A stretch of 64,000 nt of DNA from Leucobacter zeae (GCF_016758175.1 NZ_QYAB01000001.1:1447162-1511161); one strand, 5' to 3'. Positions 1 through 8,840 are shown, counted from the first letter of the stretch. Numbers and translations are program-made. The notes: a model not told the origin generated them from the letters alone.

Positions 1-138
1 GATCTCGTCGCGGAACTGCACGAGCGCAACCGCGTGCTCGAGACGGAGTACGCGGAGGACGGCACGCGCGTGCGCGCGTACGTGACCCCCGAGATGCACG
101 CGAAGCTGGCACGCCTGCTCGACGGGACGCTGTCGTAA
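1..138 (+). CDS. hflX: GTPase HflX, C-terminal end (partial)
   Basis: An open frame enters from the left edge and ends at TAA, giving the last 45 residues. The tail (VLETEYAEDGTRVRAYV, then TPEMHAKLARLL) resembles the end of actinobacterial HflX, a ribosome-associated GTPase, although the G domain lies outside the window. HflX next to lexA and a LysM gene is a common actinobacterial arrangement; here metEF and lipAB lie between. The assignment rests on a short tail and on context, so it is tentative. Confidence 0.55.
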   Translation, partial: DLVAELHERNRVLETEYAEDGTRVRAYVTPEMHAKLARLLDGTLS

Positions 139-164
139 CACTTCACCACACGCCGTAACACTTC
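134..164 (+). promoter_or_regulatory. Direct repeat upstream of metE
   Basis: The 11-mer CGTAACACTTC occurs at 134-144 and 154-164, exactly 20 bp apart (about two helical turns). The first copy overlaps the hflX stop codon. A TAGCTT hexamer at 212-217 could be a -10 element for metE. A direct repeat with this spacing could bind a dimeric regulator of methionine genes. No regulator is identified and the function is inference. No cobalamin or SAM riboswitch was recognised between 139 and 276. Confidence 0.35.
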
Positions 165-276
165 GTAGTTCATACGGAGCAATATCCGGGTGCCGACGGC
201 CGGCATCGGGCTAGCTTGAGGGACGTCCGGCGATCACCGCCGCGCACCCGAGACGCACCCGAACCGAAGGACCCGC

Positions 277-2655
277 ATGACCGCGACGACTCTCCTGCCC
301 CAGGCCACGATCCTCGGCTACCCCCGCATCGGAAGGAAGCGCGAGCTGAAGCGCGCTGTCGAGGCGTTCTGGAAGGGGCGCATCGACGAGGCGGAACTGC
401 TCGAGTCGGCGCGCGCGCTGCGCGCCGCCACGCGCGCCCGCCTCGTCGAGCTCGGTCTGCCCGCTGCGGGCGGCGCCGTGCCCGAGAGCTTCAGCTTCTA
501 CGACCAGGTGCTGGACGCGACTCTGGCACTCGGTGCGATCCCGCACCGCTTCGCGGACGTGGAGGGCGGGTCGCTCGCGACCTACTTCGCCCTCGCGCGC
601 GGCGACGAGCGCCACCAGCCCCTCGAGATGACCAAGTGGTTCGACACCAACTACCACTACAGCGTGCCCGAGATCGACGAGCGGACCCCGTTCGCCGCGA
701 ACCCGTCGGAGCTCGTCGCGCACCTGGCCGAGGCCAGGGAGCAGGGCATCGCCTCGCGCGCCCTCCTCGTCGGCCCGGTCACCTACCTGCTGCTCGCCAA
801 GGCATCGGACGAGGCAGGCGACGGGTTCCGCCCGATCGACCGCCTCGACGAGGTCGTCGCCGTGTACGCGGAGCTGCTGTCCGCCGCGCGCGCCGCTGGG
901 GCCGAGTGGATCCAGCTCGACGAGCCCGCGCTCGTCTCCGACTCGCTCGCGGTGCCGCGCGAGGAAGTGCTGGCGCTCGTCGAACGCGCGTACGCCGTCC
1001 TCGGCGGGGCGGCCGATCGTCCGGCGATCCTGCTCGCGGCGCCGTACGGCGACTCGTCCGCTGCGCTGGCGCGGCTCGGCGCGCTCCCGGTCGAGGCGGT
1101 GCAGGCGGATCTCGTGCGCGGCTTCGTGCCCCAGGAGGCGCTCGCTGACGGCAGCCTCGCCCGTGCCTTCGCCGGCACGCAGCTCGTCGCCGGCGTCGTG
1201 GACGGCCGCAACATCTGGCGCACCGACCTGCGCGCCGCGTTCGGCACCGTCGAGCGTCTGCACGCCGCAGGAATCTCGGCGGTGGTCGGCACCTCGAACA
1301 ACCTCCAGCACGTCCCGCACGACGTGGCCGACGAATCGAAGCTCGACGACCGGCTGCGCTCGTGGCTGGCGTTCGCCGACCAGAAGGTCGCGCAGGTCGC
1401 CGTGCTCGCGCGGGGCCTCGCCGAGGGAGCCGCGGCCATCGAGGCGGAGCTCGCGGAGACCGACCGCGTGCTCGCCGACCGCGCCGCCGCCCCGGGCGTC
1501 CGGGTGCCCGCCGTTCGCGACCGTGTCGCCGCAGTGACGGCCGAGGACCGCTCGCGGGCGTCCGAGGACGCCCGGCGCTCGGCGCAGGAGTCGCTCGGTA
1601 TCCCGCAGCTCGCGACGACGACCATCGGCTCCTTCCCGCAGACGAGCGAGATCCGGCGCGCTCGCGCCTCGTTCACGACGGGCGAGATCGACCAGGCGGC
1701 CTACGACGGCTTCCTGCGCGAGGAGATCGAGCGGGTGATCCGGCTGCAGGAGGAGATCGGGCTCGACGTGCTTGTGCACGGCGAGGCCGAGCGCAACGAC
1801 ATGGTGCAGTACTTCGCCGAGCACCTCGACGGATTCGCGGTCACCGAGAACGGCTGGGTGCAGTCCTACGGCACGCGCGCCACGCGGCCGTCGATCCTCT
1901 GGGGCGACGTCTCGCGCCCGGCCCCCATCACCGTCGCCTGGTCGGCGTACGCCCAGTCGCTCACCGACCGGCTCGTGAAGGGCATGCTCACGGGCCCCGT
2001 GACGATCCTCGCCTGGTCCTTCGTGCGCGACGACCAGCCGCTCGCCGATACGGCGAACCAGGTGGCGCTGTCGCTGCGCGACGAGATCGACGATCTCGTC
2101 GAGGCCGGCATCCGCATCGTGCAGGTCGACGAGCCCGCGCTCCGCGAGCTCCTGCCGCTCGACGCGGCGCGCCAGGCGCCGTACCTCGACTGGTCGGTGG
2201 GCGCGTTCCGCCTCGCGACGAGCGGCGCCGCCCCCGAGGTGCAGATCCACACGCACCTCTGCTACTCGGAGTTCGGCGAGATCATCGACGCGGTCGACGG
2301 CCTCGACGCCGACGTGACCTCGATCGAGGCCGCCCGCAGCCGCATGGACGTCGTCGAGCCGCTGGGGGACCACGGCTACTCGCGGGGCATCGGCCCGGGT
2401 GTCTACGACATCCACTCGACCCGCGTGCCCGAGGCCGCGGAGCAGGAGGAGCTCATCCGCATCGCCGCGGCGAGGATCCCGGGCAAGCAGCTCTGGGTCA
2501 ACCCCGACTGCGGCCTCAAGACCCGCGGGTACGAGGAGACCGTCGCGAGCCTTACGAATCTCGTGCACGCCGCGCGGGCCGTCCGAGAGGACCTCGCCGG
2601 GGCGACCGCCGACCGGGCCGCCGTCGCCGAGCTGAGCGGAGCGGGCGCGGCGTGA
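277..2655 (+). CDS. metE: Cobalamin-independent methionine synthase MetE
   Basis: This 792-residue protein is full length for MetE, which transfers the methyl group of 5-methyltetrahydropteroyltri-glutamate to homocysteine in the cytosol. The N-terminal half opens with LGYPRIGRKRELKRA and the C-terminal catalytic barrel carries the zinc ligands His660 and Cys662 (HTHLC), Glu684 (TSIEAAR) and Cys745 (NPDCGLKTR), spaced as in E. coli MetE. ATG 277 follows a GAAGGA ribosome site. It is the first gene of an apparent metE-metE2-metF operon whose second gene overlaps it by 4 bp. Confidence 0.97.
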   Translation: MTATTLLPQATILGYPRIGRKRELKRAVEAFWKGRIDEAELLESARALRAATRARLVELGLPAAGGAVPESFSFYDQVLDATLALGAIPHRFADVEGGSLATYFALARGDERHQPLEMTKWFDTNYHYSVPEIDERTPFAANPSELVAHLAEAREQGIASRALLVGPVTYLLLAKASDEAGDGFRPIDRLDEVVAVYAELLSAARAAGAEWIQLDEPALVSDSLAVPREEVLALVERAYAVLGGAADRPAILLAAPYGDSSAALARLGALPVEAVQADLVRGFVPQEALADGSLARAFAGTQLVAGVVDGRNIWRTDLRAAFGTVERLHAAGISAVVGTSNNLQHVPHDVADESKLDDRLRSWLAFADQKVAQVAVLARGLAEGAAAIEAELAETDRVLADRAAAPGVRVPAVRDRVAAVTAEDRSRASEDARRSAQESLGIPQLATTTIGSFPQTSEIRRARASFTTGEIDQAAYDGFLREEIERVIRLQEEIGLDVLVHGEAERNDMVQYFAEHLDGFAVTENGWVQSYGTRATRPSILWGDVSRPAPITVAWSAYAQSLTDRLVKGMLTGPVTILAWSFVRDDQPLADTANQVALSLRDEIDDLVEAGIRIVQVDEPALRELLPLDAARQAPYLDWSVGAFRLATSGAAPEVQIHTHLCYSEFGEIIDAVDGLDADVTSIEAARSRMDVVEPLGDHGYSRGIGPGVYDIHSTRVPEAAEQEELIRIAAARIPGKQLWVNPDCGLKTRGYEETVASLTNLVHAARAVREDLAGATADRAAVAELSGAGAA

Positions 2656-4073
2656 GCGACGAGGCCAGAGCCGTGGCGGCGCAGCCCGCGGCCGATCCGG
2701 CCGGGTCGGGCGCCGCTCCGGCCTGGCCGTCGCGCGGGCTGCCTTCGGAACCCGTCGGCTCCGTGCCCCGGCCCACGCGGCTCCAGCGCGCCGTACTCGA
2801 CGCCGACACCGGAATCGTGTCACGGACCGAGCTCGCGGCGGAGCAGGATCTCGCCGTGCGCGACACGATCGCCCGGTTCGCGGCGACCGGGTCGCCGATC
2901 ATCAGCGACGGCGAGCAGCGGCGCGAGAGCTTCGCGAGCTACCCGCTCGGCACGGAGCACGCCGAGACGGGCGTGACGGAGGGGCCCGTGTTCGCGGTCT
3001 TCGCCGACGGCCATCACCGGGTGATCCCGAGCCTGGCGCGCGCGCCGTTCGCGTTCCGCTCCTGGGCGGCGGACGACGTCGCAGCCGCGCGTCGCCTGAC
3101 CGACCTCCCGCTCAAGCAGGCGGTGATCTCGCCGTCGATGCTCTCGCTCATGGTGCCGCAGGAGGGGCTCGCCGGGTACGGCCGCGAGGAGTTCCTCGAG
3201 GACGTCGTGGCGGGCTGCGCCGAAGACATCGGCCGCTGCTTCGACGCCGGCGCCTCACGGGTCACGATCGACTTCACCGAGGGGCGCCTCGCGCTGCGGC
3301 GCGACCTGCGCGCCCCCTGGGCCGGCCCCGAGGCGCTCGGCGGCTTCATCGACCTGATCAACCGGGTGCTGGATCGCCTGCCCGAGGAGCGCCGCGCCGC
3401 GGTCGGGGTCCACACGTGCCCGGGCAACGACCACGACTCTGCGCACAGCGCCGACATCGACTACGCCGAGCTGATCCCCGAGCTCTTCCAGATCGAGGCG
3501 GGCTACTTCCTCGTGCAGGCCGCGGGGGAGAATGATCAGGATCGCGTGGCCCGCCTCGTCGGACGCCAGTTGCGGCACCGCTCGCGCGCGTCGACCGCGC
3601 CCGGCGCCGCACCGCGGGTGCTGCTCGGCGTCACCAACCCCGCGAGCCCGAAGCTCGAGACCGCCGAGCAGGTGCGGGATCAGCTGGTGCGCGCCGCCCG
3701 GTTCATCCCCGCCGAGCTGCTCGGGTCCACCGACGACTGCGGGTTCTCGCCGTACATCATCGACGAGAAACCGAGGCACGGGTCGCCGGACTACGCCCGG
3801 GACGTCGCCTTCGCGAAGGTCGCGGCCCGCGTGCGCGGCACGGCGCTCGCGGAGGTCGAGCTCGCAGGCACGGCGATCGGCGGCGCGGCGAGCGGCGTGC
3901 TCGGGGGCGGCCTGTCGTACGCCGGGTTCGGCGCGACCGGCAGGCCGGTGCCGCGCGCGGTCGGCGTCGACGGCGGCGGTGGCGCGGGCAGCGGTGGCGC
4001 GGGCAGCCGCGTCGACGCCGGTGGCGCCGACACCGCTGTTCCGGCCGTGGAGACGGAGGGGGCCGCATCGTGA
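2652..4073 (+). CDS. MetE catalytic-domain-like protein (methionine synthase II family)
   Basis: This 473-residue protein matches only the C-terminal (zinc/catalytic) half of MetE (COG0620, UROD/MetE-like barrel). The zinc-site pattern is kept: His254-x-Cys256 (VHTCPGNDHDS) and Cys363 (TDDCGFSPY). The MetE N-terminal domain is absent. The last roughly 60 residues are a Gly/Ala/Val-rich low-complexity tail. GTG 2652 overlaps the metE stop as GTGA, and its own stop overlaps metF, so it is translationally coupled to both. Relatives include folate-independent core methionine synthases and alkyl-CoM transferases; the methyl donor cannot be told from sequence. Confidence 0.85.
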   Translation: MSDEARAVAAQPAADPAGSGAAPAWPSRGLPSEPVGSVPRPTRLQRAVLDADTGIVSRTELAAEQDLAVRDTIARFAATGSPIISDGEQRRESFASYPLGTEHAETGVTEGPVFAVFADGHHRVIPSLARAPFAFRSWAADDVAAARRLTDLPLKQAVISPSMLSLMVPQEGLAGYGREEFLEDVVAGCAEDIGRCFDAGASRVTIDFTEGRLALRRDLRAPWAGPEALGGFIDLINRVLDRLPEERRAAVGVHTCPGNDHDSAHSADIDYAELIPELFQIEAGYFLVQAAGENDQDRVARLVGRQLRHRSRASTAPGAAPRVLLGVTNPASPKLETAEQVRDQLVRAARFIPAELLGSTDDCGFSPYIIDEKPRHGSPDYARDVAFAKVAARVRGTALAEVELAGTAIGGAASGVLGGGLSYAGFGATGRPVPRAVGVDGGGGAGSGGAGSRVDAGGADTAVPAVETEGAAS

Positions 4074-4978
4074 ACGCGACACTGCTCACGGCGAGCGCGC
4101 CGACGCGCGCCCGCTTCTCGTTCGAGGTGTTCCCCGCGCGCAGCGGCGCGGCGGCGCTCGCGCTCGGGCACGCGGTCCAGCACCTCTCGGCCGCCGGGCC
4201 CGACTTCATCTCCGTGACCTACGGGGCGAACGGATCCAACCGCGATGCCTCGCTGGACCTCCTGAAGTACCTGCGCGACCACACCGACGCGCTCCCGCTC
4301 GCGCACCTCACGACGGTGACGGAGGACCGCGAGACCCTGCTGGCGGCCGTGCACGCCGTCATGGACGCCGGGGTGCACGACTTCCTCGCGCTGCGCGGCG
4401 ACCCGCCGCGCGGCGTCGGCGAGGACGATCCGCGCGTCTCGGGGTCGCTGAGCGCCCTCGAGCTGACGGAGCTGATCGCTCAGGCGCGCGCGGAACGACC
4501 GGCGTTCACGAGCGTCGGTCGCACCGCGGTCGCCGCGTACCCGAACGGGCACCCGCTCTCGCGGTCGCGCGCCGAGGACATCGAGTGGCTCATCGCGAAG
4601 CAGGAGGCCGGGGCGCAGTTCGCCATCACGCAGCTGTTCTTCGCAGCGGAGGAGTACCTCTCCTTCGTCTCGGAGGCGCAGTCCGCCGGGCTCACCATCC
4701 CGGTGCTGCCCGGTCTCATGCCGGTGTCGACGAGCGGCCAGCTGCGGAAGGTCGCGCAGCTCGCGGGCCGACCGGCTCCGGTCGAGCTCGAACGCGAGCT
4801 CGAGGAGGCCGGCGGCTACGCTCCGGAGCTCGGCGTGGAGCACACGGTCGCACTCGCCGAGGAGCTGCTCGCAGGCGGCGCCCCGTCGATCCACCTCTAC
4901 ACCTTCAATCGGCACGAGCAGGTGCTGGCGGTGCTGCGCGCGCTCCGGCTGCTGACGCCGGATCCCGTCGGGGCGTAG
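4070..4978 (+). CDS. metF: 5,10-Methylenetetrahydrofolate reductase MetF
   Basis: The 302-residue protein is an FAD-dependent methylenetetrahydrofolate reductase that makes 5-methyl-THF, the methyl donor for MetE. Family signatures are FSFEVFPARS near the N-terminus, FISVTYGANGSNRD, HLTTVT and DFLALRGDPPRG, and the length is typical of bacterial MetF. GTG 4070 overlaps the preceding TGA by 4 bp, so the three genes form one tightly coupled operon supplying methyl groups for methionine. Confidence 0.95.
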   Translation: MNATLLTASAPTRARFSFEVFPARSGAAALALGHAVQHLSAAGPDFISVTYGANGSNRDASLDLLKYLRDHTDALPLAHLTTVTEDRETLLAAVHAVMDAGVHDFLALRGDPPRGVGEDDPRVSGSLSALELTELIAQARAERPAFTSVGRTAVAAYPNGHPLSRSRAEDIEWLIAKQEAGAQFAITQLFFAAEEYLSFVSEAQSAGLTIPVLPGLMPVSTSGQLRKVAQLAGRPAPVELERELEEAGGYAPELGVEHTVALAEELLAGGAPSIHLYTFNRHEQVLAVLRALRLLTPDPVGA

Positions 4979-5047
4979 CCGAGGGCCCGTGCCGGAGCTC
5001 CCGGCGACGCGATCCTCGGCGTTCTGCGGGGGTGCCTCTGCGCAGCT

Positions 5048-5112
5048 GCACCGATTCACCGAAACGCATACAGGAACCTCGCGGGAGTGTATGCGTTTCG
5101 GTGAATCGGTGC
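5048..5112. terminator. Long perfect inverted repeat between convergent metF and lipA (palindrome family A, copy 1)
   Basis: The arms 5048-5071 and 5089-5112 are perfect 24-nt reverse complements around a 17-nt loop. Each arm begins or ends with the GCACCGATTCA / TGAATCGGTGC motif. The hairpin sits between the convergent ends of metF and lipA and could terminate both transcripts. The same outer arms recur at 35191-35254, so it may also be a dispersed repeat. Confidence 0.7.
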
Positions 5113-5165
5113 GTGGAGCCCGCCGAGCTCGGGCTGAGCCGAGGCCGTGCCGGGCCCGGGCCGCG

Positions 5166-6185
5166 CTACACGGCCTGCGGGAAGGACTCGGCCGCGCGCT
5201 CCGCGAGGTGACGCAGGTGCGCGGGCACCTCGCGCCCCTTCGCGGCCATGGTCTGGGCCCAGAGCCTGCCCGCGCGGTAGGAGGAGCGCACGAGCGGCCC
5301 CGCGAGCACCCCGGCGAAGCCGATCGCGTCGGCCTCGGCCTTCAGCTCGATGAACTCCTCGGGCCGCACCCAGCGGTCGATGGGGTGGTGCAGCTTCGAC
5401 GGCCGCAGGTACTGCGTGAGCGTCAGGATGTCGCAGCCGGCGTCGTGCAGCTCGCGCATGGTGCTCGAGATCTCCTCGCGGGTCTCGCCCATGCCGAGGA
5501 TCAGGTTCGACTTCGTGATCATGCCGGCGGACCGCGCCTGCGCGAGCACGCCGAGCGAGCGCTCGTAGCGGAAGCCGGGACGGATCCGCTTGAAGATCCG
5601 CGGTACGGTTTCGAGATTGTGCGCGAAGACCTGGGGCTGGGCGTCGAACACCTGCTGCAGATCCTCGGGGCGGCCGCCGAGGTCGTCGGCGAGCACCTCG
5701 ACACCCGAGCCGGGGTTGAGCGCGTGGATCTGCCTGATCGTCTCGGCGTACAGCCAGGCACCGGTATCGGGGAGATCGTCGCGGGTCACCCCGGTGATCG
5801 TGGCGTAGCGCAGCCCCATCGTGCGCACCGACTCGGCGACGCGGCGGGGTTCATCGGCGTCGAGCGGCAGCGGCTTGCCCGACGTGATCATGCAGAAGTC
5901 GCAGCGCCTCGTGCAGATCGATCCGCCGATGAGGAAGGTCGCCTCCCGATCCTCCCAGCACTCGAAGATGTTGGGGCAGCCGGCCTCCTGGCAGACCGTG
6001 TGCAGCCCCTCGCTCTGGACGAGCGAGTGCACGTCCCGGTACTCCGGTCCGAGCTTCGCGCGGGTCTTGATCCACGACGGCTTTCGCTCGATCGGGATCT
6101 CGGCGTTGCGCGCCTCGATGCGGAGGAGCTTGCGCCCCTCCGGCTCGGGCCGTGCGCCCGTCGAGGGGAGGATCTGCGCGCTCAT
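5166..6185 (-). CDS. lipA: Lipoyl synthase LipA
   Basis: This 339-residue radical SAM enzyme inserts two sulfurs into protein-bound octanoyl groups to make lipoate for the 2-oxoacid dehydrogenases and the glycine cleavage system. Two iron-sulfur motifs are visible: the N-terminal auxiliary cluster [12 protein letters not shown] and the radical-SAM CxxxCxxC in [11 protein letters not shown] 6185 overlaps the lipB stop as ATGA, so lipB and lipA form a coupled operon read leftwards from the lipB promoter. Confidence 0.97.
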   Translation of the reverse strand: MSAQILPSTGARPEPEGRKLLRIEARNAEIPIERKPSWIKTRAKLGPEYRDVHSLVQSEGLHTVCQEAGCPNIFECWEDREATFLIGGSICTRRCDFCMITSGKPLPLDADEPRRVAESVRTMGLRYATITGVTRDDLPDTGAWLYAETIRQIHALNPGSGVEVLADDLGGRPEDLQQVFDAQPQVFAHNLETVPRIFKRIRPGFRYERSLGVLAQARSAGMITKSNLILGMGETREEISSTMRELHDAGCDILTLTQYLRPSKLHHPIDRWVRPEEFIELKAEADAIGFAGVLAGPLVRSSYRAGRLWAQTMAAKGREVPAHLRHLAERAAESFPQAV

Positions 6186-6850
6186 GCCGCGACCTCCTCG
6201 AGCATCGCGAGCAGGTGCCGCTCGAGCGCAGGCGCTGCGTCGGCCGGCGAGACCGAGCGGCCCGCGACCGCGCTCAGCGTCGTGACCCCGGCGTCGGAGA
6301 TTCCGCAGGGCACGATGTTCCCGAACGGCTCCGGGGCGTTGGAGCAGTTCAGCGCGACGCCGTGGGTCACGATCCCGTCCCGCGTGTGGATGCCGACCTG
6401 GGCCACCTTCGACGGCGACCGGTCGCCGGAGTCGACCCAGACCCCCGACCGCCCCTCGACCCTGAATCCGGTGACGCCGAACTCGGCAGCGGTGTCGATG
6501 AGCGCCTGCTCGAGCTCCCGCACGAAGTCGACGACCCCGAACCGCGCGCGGAGCCGCACGACCGGATAGGCGACGAGCTGCCCGGGCCCGTGCCAGGTCA
6601 CCTTGCCGCCGCGATCCACGGCCACGACGGGCGACCCGTCCTTCGGGTAATCGGCGGGATCGGACCTGCGGCCGGCCGTGTAGACCGACTCGTGCTCGAG
6701 CAGCAGCAGGGATCCCCGGTCGATCCCCGCCTCGAGGCGCGCGACCGCGTCGGACTGGAGCCGGATGCCGCGGCCGTAGGGGACGAGGTCGGGCGACAGG
6801 CCGACCGTCGTGGAGCGGATGGAGGCGTCGATGGCGGGTGCTGAGGACAT
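6182..6850 (-). CDS. lipB: Lipoate-protein octanoyltransferase LipB
   Basis: The 222-residue protein moves octanoyl groups from acyl carrier protein to lipoyl domains, the step before LipA. Family motifs are [29 protein letters not shown], the lysine in [12 protein letters not shown] and the catalytic cysteine in NIVPCGI. It is translationally coupled to lipA. A well-placed -10/-35 pair ends 6 nt before ATG 6850, so the mRNA is probably leaderless, which supports this start. Confidence 0.96.
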   Translation of the reverse strand: MSSAPAIDASIRSTTVGLSPDLVPYGRGIRLQSDAVARLEAGIDRGSLLLLEHESVYTAGRRSDPADYPKDGSPVVAVDRGGKVTWHGPGQLVAYPVVRLRARFGVVDFVRELEQALIDTAAEFGVTGFRVEGRSGVWVDSGDRSPSKVAQVGIHTRDGIVTHGVALNCSNAPEPFGNIVPCGISDAGVTTLSAVAGRSVSPADAAPALERHLLAMLEEVAA

Positions 6851-6856
6851 GCCCTC

Positions 6857-6886
6857 ACATTAGTTGCACTCGGTTCAACAAATCAA
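6857..6886 (-). promoter_or_regulatory. lipB promoter, leaderless type
   Basis: On the minus strand, TTGATT (6886-6881), an 18-nt spacer and TAATGT (6862-6857) form a good sigma-70-like promoter. The -10 ends 6 nt before the lipB ATG, so transcription would start at or next to the start codon. Confidence 0.6.
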
Positions 6887-6902
6887 CGAGGTGTGCGAAA
6901 CG

Positions 6903-6921
6903 CCGATCCGATCAGGATCGG
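6903..6921 (-). terminator. Hairpin downstream of lexA
   Basis: CCGATCC and GGATCGG form a perfect 7-bp stem with a 5-nt loop, starting about 10 nt past the lexA stop. The U-tract is weak, as is usual in GC-rich actinobacteria. It would separate lexA transcription from the lipB promoter. Confidence 0.5.
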
Positions 6922-6930
6922 AGCCGGGGC

Positions 6931-7584
6931 CTATACCGATCGGAATACGGCCACGACGCGACCGAGCACCTCGGCGTGGTCGCCGAGGATCGGTTCGAAC
7001 GCGCTGTTGCGGGGCAGGAGCCAGGTGTGTCCGTCGCGGCGTCGGAAAACCTTGACCGTCGCCTCTCCGTCGAGCATGGCGGCGACGATGTCGCCGTTCT
7101 CGGCGTCGCGCTGCTGCCGCACGACGACGAAGTCGCCGTCGCAGATCGCGGCGTCGATCATGGAGTCGCCGACGACCTTGAGCATGAAGAGCTGGCCGTC
7201 GCCCACGAGCTGGCGGGGGAGGGGGACCACTTCTTCGACCTGCTGATCGGCGGTGATGGGCACGCCCGCGGCGATCTGCCCGACGAGGGGGACGTATGCC
7301 GCCTCCTCGGGCTGGATCCGCGGGGCGTCGTCGACGGCTCGGCTCGTCGAGGCGAGCTCGACGAGGATCTCGAGCGCGCGAGGGCGGTTCGGGTCGCGGC
7401 GGATGTAGCCGCCGAGCTCGAGGCGGCTGAGCTGGTGCGTGACGCTCGACAGCGACGAGAGGCCGACCGCGTCGCCGATCTCGCGCATGCTGGGCGGGTA
7501 GCCGCGGGATTCGACCGAGCGCGCGATGCACTCGAGAATGGCCTGCTGCTTCTCCGTCAGCGGCTTCGAGGGGTGCTGCGACAT
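6931..7584 (-). CDS. lexA: SOS repressor LexA
   Basis: This 217-residue protein is the SOS-response repressor. The N-terminal winged helix ([26 protein letters not shown]) binds operators and the C-terminal S24 peptidase domain self-cleaves when stimulated by RecA. The cleavage site Ala106-Gly107 (IAAGVPI), the nucleophile Ser141 (VGDSM) and the general base Lys178 (ATVKVF) are all present. It is divergent from the LysM gene at 7858, with a cluster of SOS boxes between them that implies autoregulation and joint control. Confidence 0.97.
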   Translation of the reverse strand: MSQHPSKPLTEKQQAILECIARSVESRGYPPSMREIGDAVGLSSLSSVTHQLSRLELGGYIRRDPNRPRALEILVELASTSRAVDDAPRIQPEEAAYVPLVGQIAAGVPITADQQVEEVVPLPRQLVGDGQLFMLKVVGDSMIDAAICDGDFVVVRQQRDAENGDIVAAMLDGEATVKVFRRRDGHTWLLPRNSAFEPILGDHAEVLGRVVAVFRSV

Positions 7585-7719
7585 CGCGTTCCTTCCCGGT
7601 GCCCGCGGGCGCTCGATGCGACCCGGAGGGCTCTCGGACCGCCGGGATCCGTGAATGTCGGTGGTGGGTGATGCAGTGATCCCGTTGCCGAAACCCTATC
7701 CGCATCATTCGAACACGGG

Positions 7720-7733
7720 CAAACATATGTTCG
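7720..7733. promoter_or_regulatory. Candidate LexA (SOS) box 1
   Basis: CAAACATATGTTCG matches the Gram-positive/actinobacterial SOS box CGAACRNRYGTTCG at 13 of 14 positions. It lies in the lexA/LysM intergenic region, about 135 bp from each start codon. Confidence 0.7.
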
Positions 7734-7789
7734 AGTGTCGCGGGAAAATGCGGAAAGCATTTTCGAGGAACGCATTGCGGTTTCGAGCA

Positions 7790-7818
7790 TTCGAAGATAT
7801 ATTCGAAACAGATGTTCG
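7790..7818. promoter_or_regulatory. Candidate LexA (SOS) boxes 2 and 3
   Basis: Two overlapping imperfect boxes follow each other here. CGAAGATATATTCG (7792-7805) and GAAACAGATGTTCG (7805-7818) each match the SOS consensus at 12 of 14 positions. They end 39 bp before the LysM gene start and would cover its promoter, predicting LexA repression of that gene. Confidence 0.6.
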
Positions 7819-7857
7819 GGGTGTTCGACCGGGCGCATCCGATGAAAGGAAACCATC

Positions 7858-8262
7858 ATGAGTGCAACGGCGATGCTCACCGAGACGGCCACCGAGGCGG
7901 AGAACGCGTCGACCGCCCGTCTGCGGCTGACCCGTCGAGGGCGCATGGTGCTCGGAGCGCTCGCGACGGTGCTCGTGGCGGGCCTGCTGGCCGGGGTCGC
8001 GGCGCTGTCGGCTCCGCAGGCGCTCGCCTCGGATGTCCGCTCGGGAGGTCAGCAGTTCCAGTACGCGGTGATGCAGCCGGGCGAATCGCTCTGGTCGCTC
8101 GCGACCGAGCTCGATTCCACCGCCGATCCCCGCGATCTCGTGGCCGAGATCGTGCAGCTCAACCAGCTCTCGGGGTCGGACGTGCAGGCGGGGCAGCCGC
8201 TCGCGGTGCCGCTGCGGTACTCCGACGCCCCGATGCTCATCTCGCAGAGCGATCTCGGATGA
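7858..8262 (+). CDS. LysM-domain membrane protein, probable SOS-regulated cell-division or cell-wall factor
   Basis: This 134-residue protein has a cytoplasmic N-terminus, one membrane helix at about residues 29-49 (VLGALATVLVAGLLAGVAAL) and an external LysM domain at about 67-117 (YAVMQPGESLWSLA, then GQPLAVP) that should bind peptidoglycan. It is divergent from lexA with SOS boxes in front. Position and architecture match the lexA-linked SOS division inhibitors of other Gram-positives (YneA in Bacillus, DivS in Corynebacterium, Rv2719c/ChiZ in Mycobacterium). Start ATG 7858 follows AAAGGA. The inhibitor role is inferred. Confidence 0.85.
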   Translation: MSATAMLTETATEAENASTARLRLTRRGRMVLGALATVLVAGLLAGVAALSAPQALASDVRSGGQQFQYAVMQPGESLWSLATELDSTADPRDLVAEIVQLNQLSGSDVQAGQPLAVPLRYSDAPMLISQSDLG

Positions 8263-8344
8263 TCCCTGGCCCCGACGCATCGGTCGAGCCCGAGGCATCG
8301 GGCGAGTCGGCCGCGTCGGGCGACCCGGTCGCGTCGGATTCCGG

Positions 8345-8833
8345 TCACGCGAGTCGTAACGCGTACGTCTGCATCGGATAGCCTGCGGTGGGGTGCGGCG
8401 TCGGCGATCCGAACGGCACGAATCCGAATCCGGTGTAGAGCGAGATCGCGCGATCGTTCGCGGTGCGCACCTCGAGAATGAGCGAGGTGAAGCCCGCTTC
8501 CCGCGTGCGGTGCGCCGCGTCCTCCAGCAGGGCGCGTCCGACTCCGCGCCCGGATCCCTCGGGGTCGACCGCGAGATAGTGCAGCAGCGCCGCTGCAGGA
8601 TCCTCCGGAATCGATTCGACGAGCGAGAAGCCCGCTCTCGGCGCGGTCGCGACCGCGAAGCGGACGATCGGAGCCAGGAACGCGTCGCGCACCCGTCGCC
8701 GCATGACCGCGTCGTCCACTGCGCCGTCGCGGGCCTGGAGCGCACGTACCCAGAGGTCCGCGCAGTGCTCCACGTCCTCGGGGACGGCGCCCGCGCGGAT
8801 GGAAACGTCGGGCGACGCGATCACGGTGTTCAT
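8345..8833 (-). CDS. GNAT family N-acetyltransferase
   Basis: The 162-residue protein has the GNAT acetyl-CoA fold: the motif A region LAVDPEGSGRGVGRALLEDA and the late strand and helix ILEVRTANDRAISLYTGFGF. Such enzymes acetylate small molecules or protein N-termini; the substrate cannot be read here. ATG 8833 is preferred over an upstream start because TATGCT lies 7 nt before it on the minus strand, a leaderless arrangement. It is divergent from hisC. Confidence 0.85.
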   Translation of the reverse strand: MNTVIASPDVSIRAGAVPEDVEHCADLWVRALQARDGAVDDAVMRRRVRDAFLAPIVRFAVATAPRAGFSLVESIPEDPAAALLHYLAVDPEGSGRGVGRALLEDAAHRTREAGFTSLILEVRTANDRAISLYTGFGFVPFGSPTPHPTAGYPMQTYALRLA

Positions 8834-8840
8834 CCTCTCG

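Noticed and set aside
139..276. Cobalamin or SAM riboswitch upstream of metE
   Set aside because: The gap is short and shows no B12-box-like or SAM-box-like conserved sequence; only a direct repeat was found.
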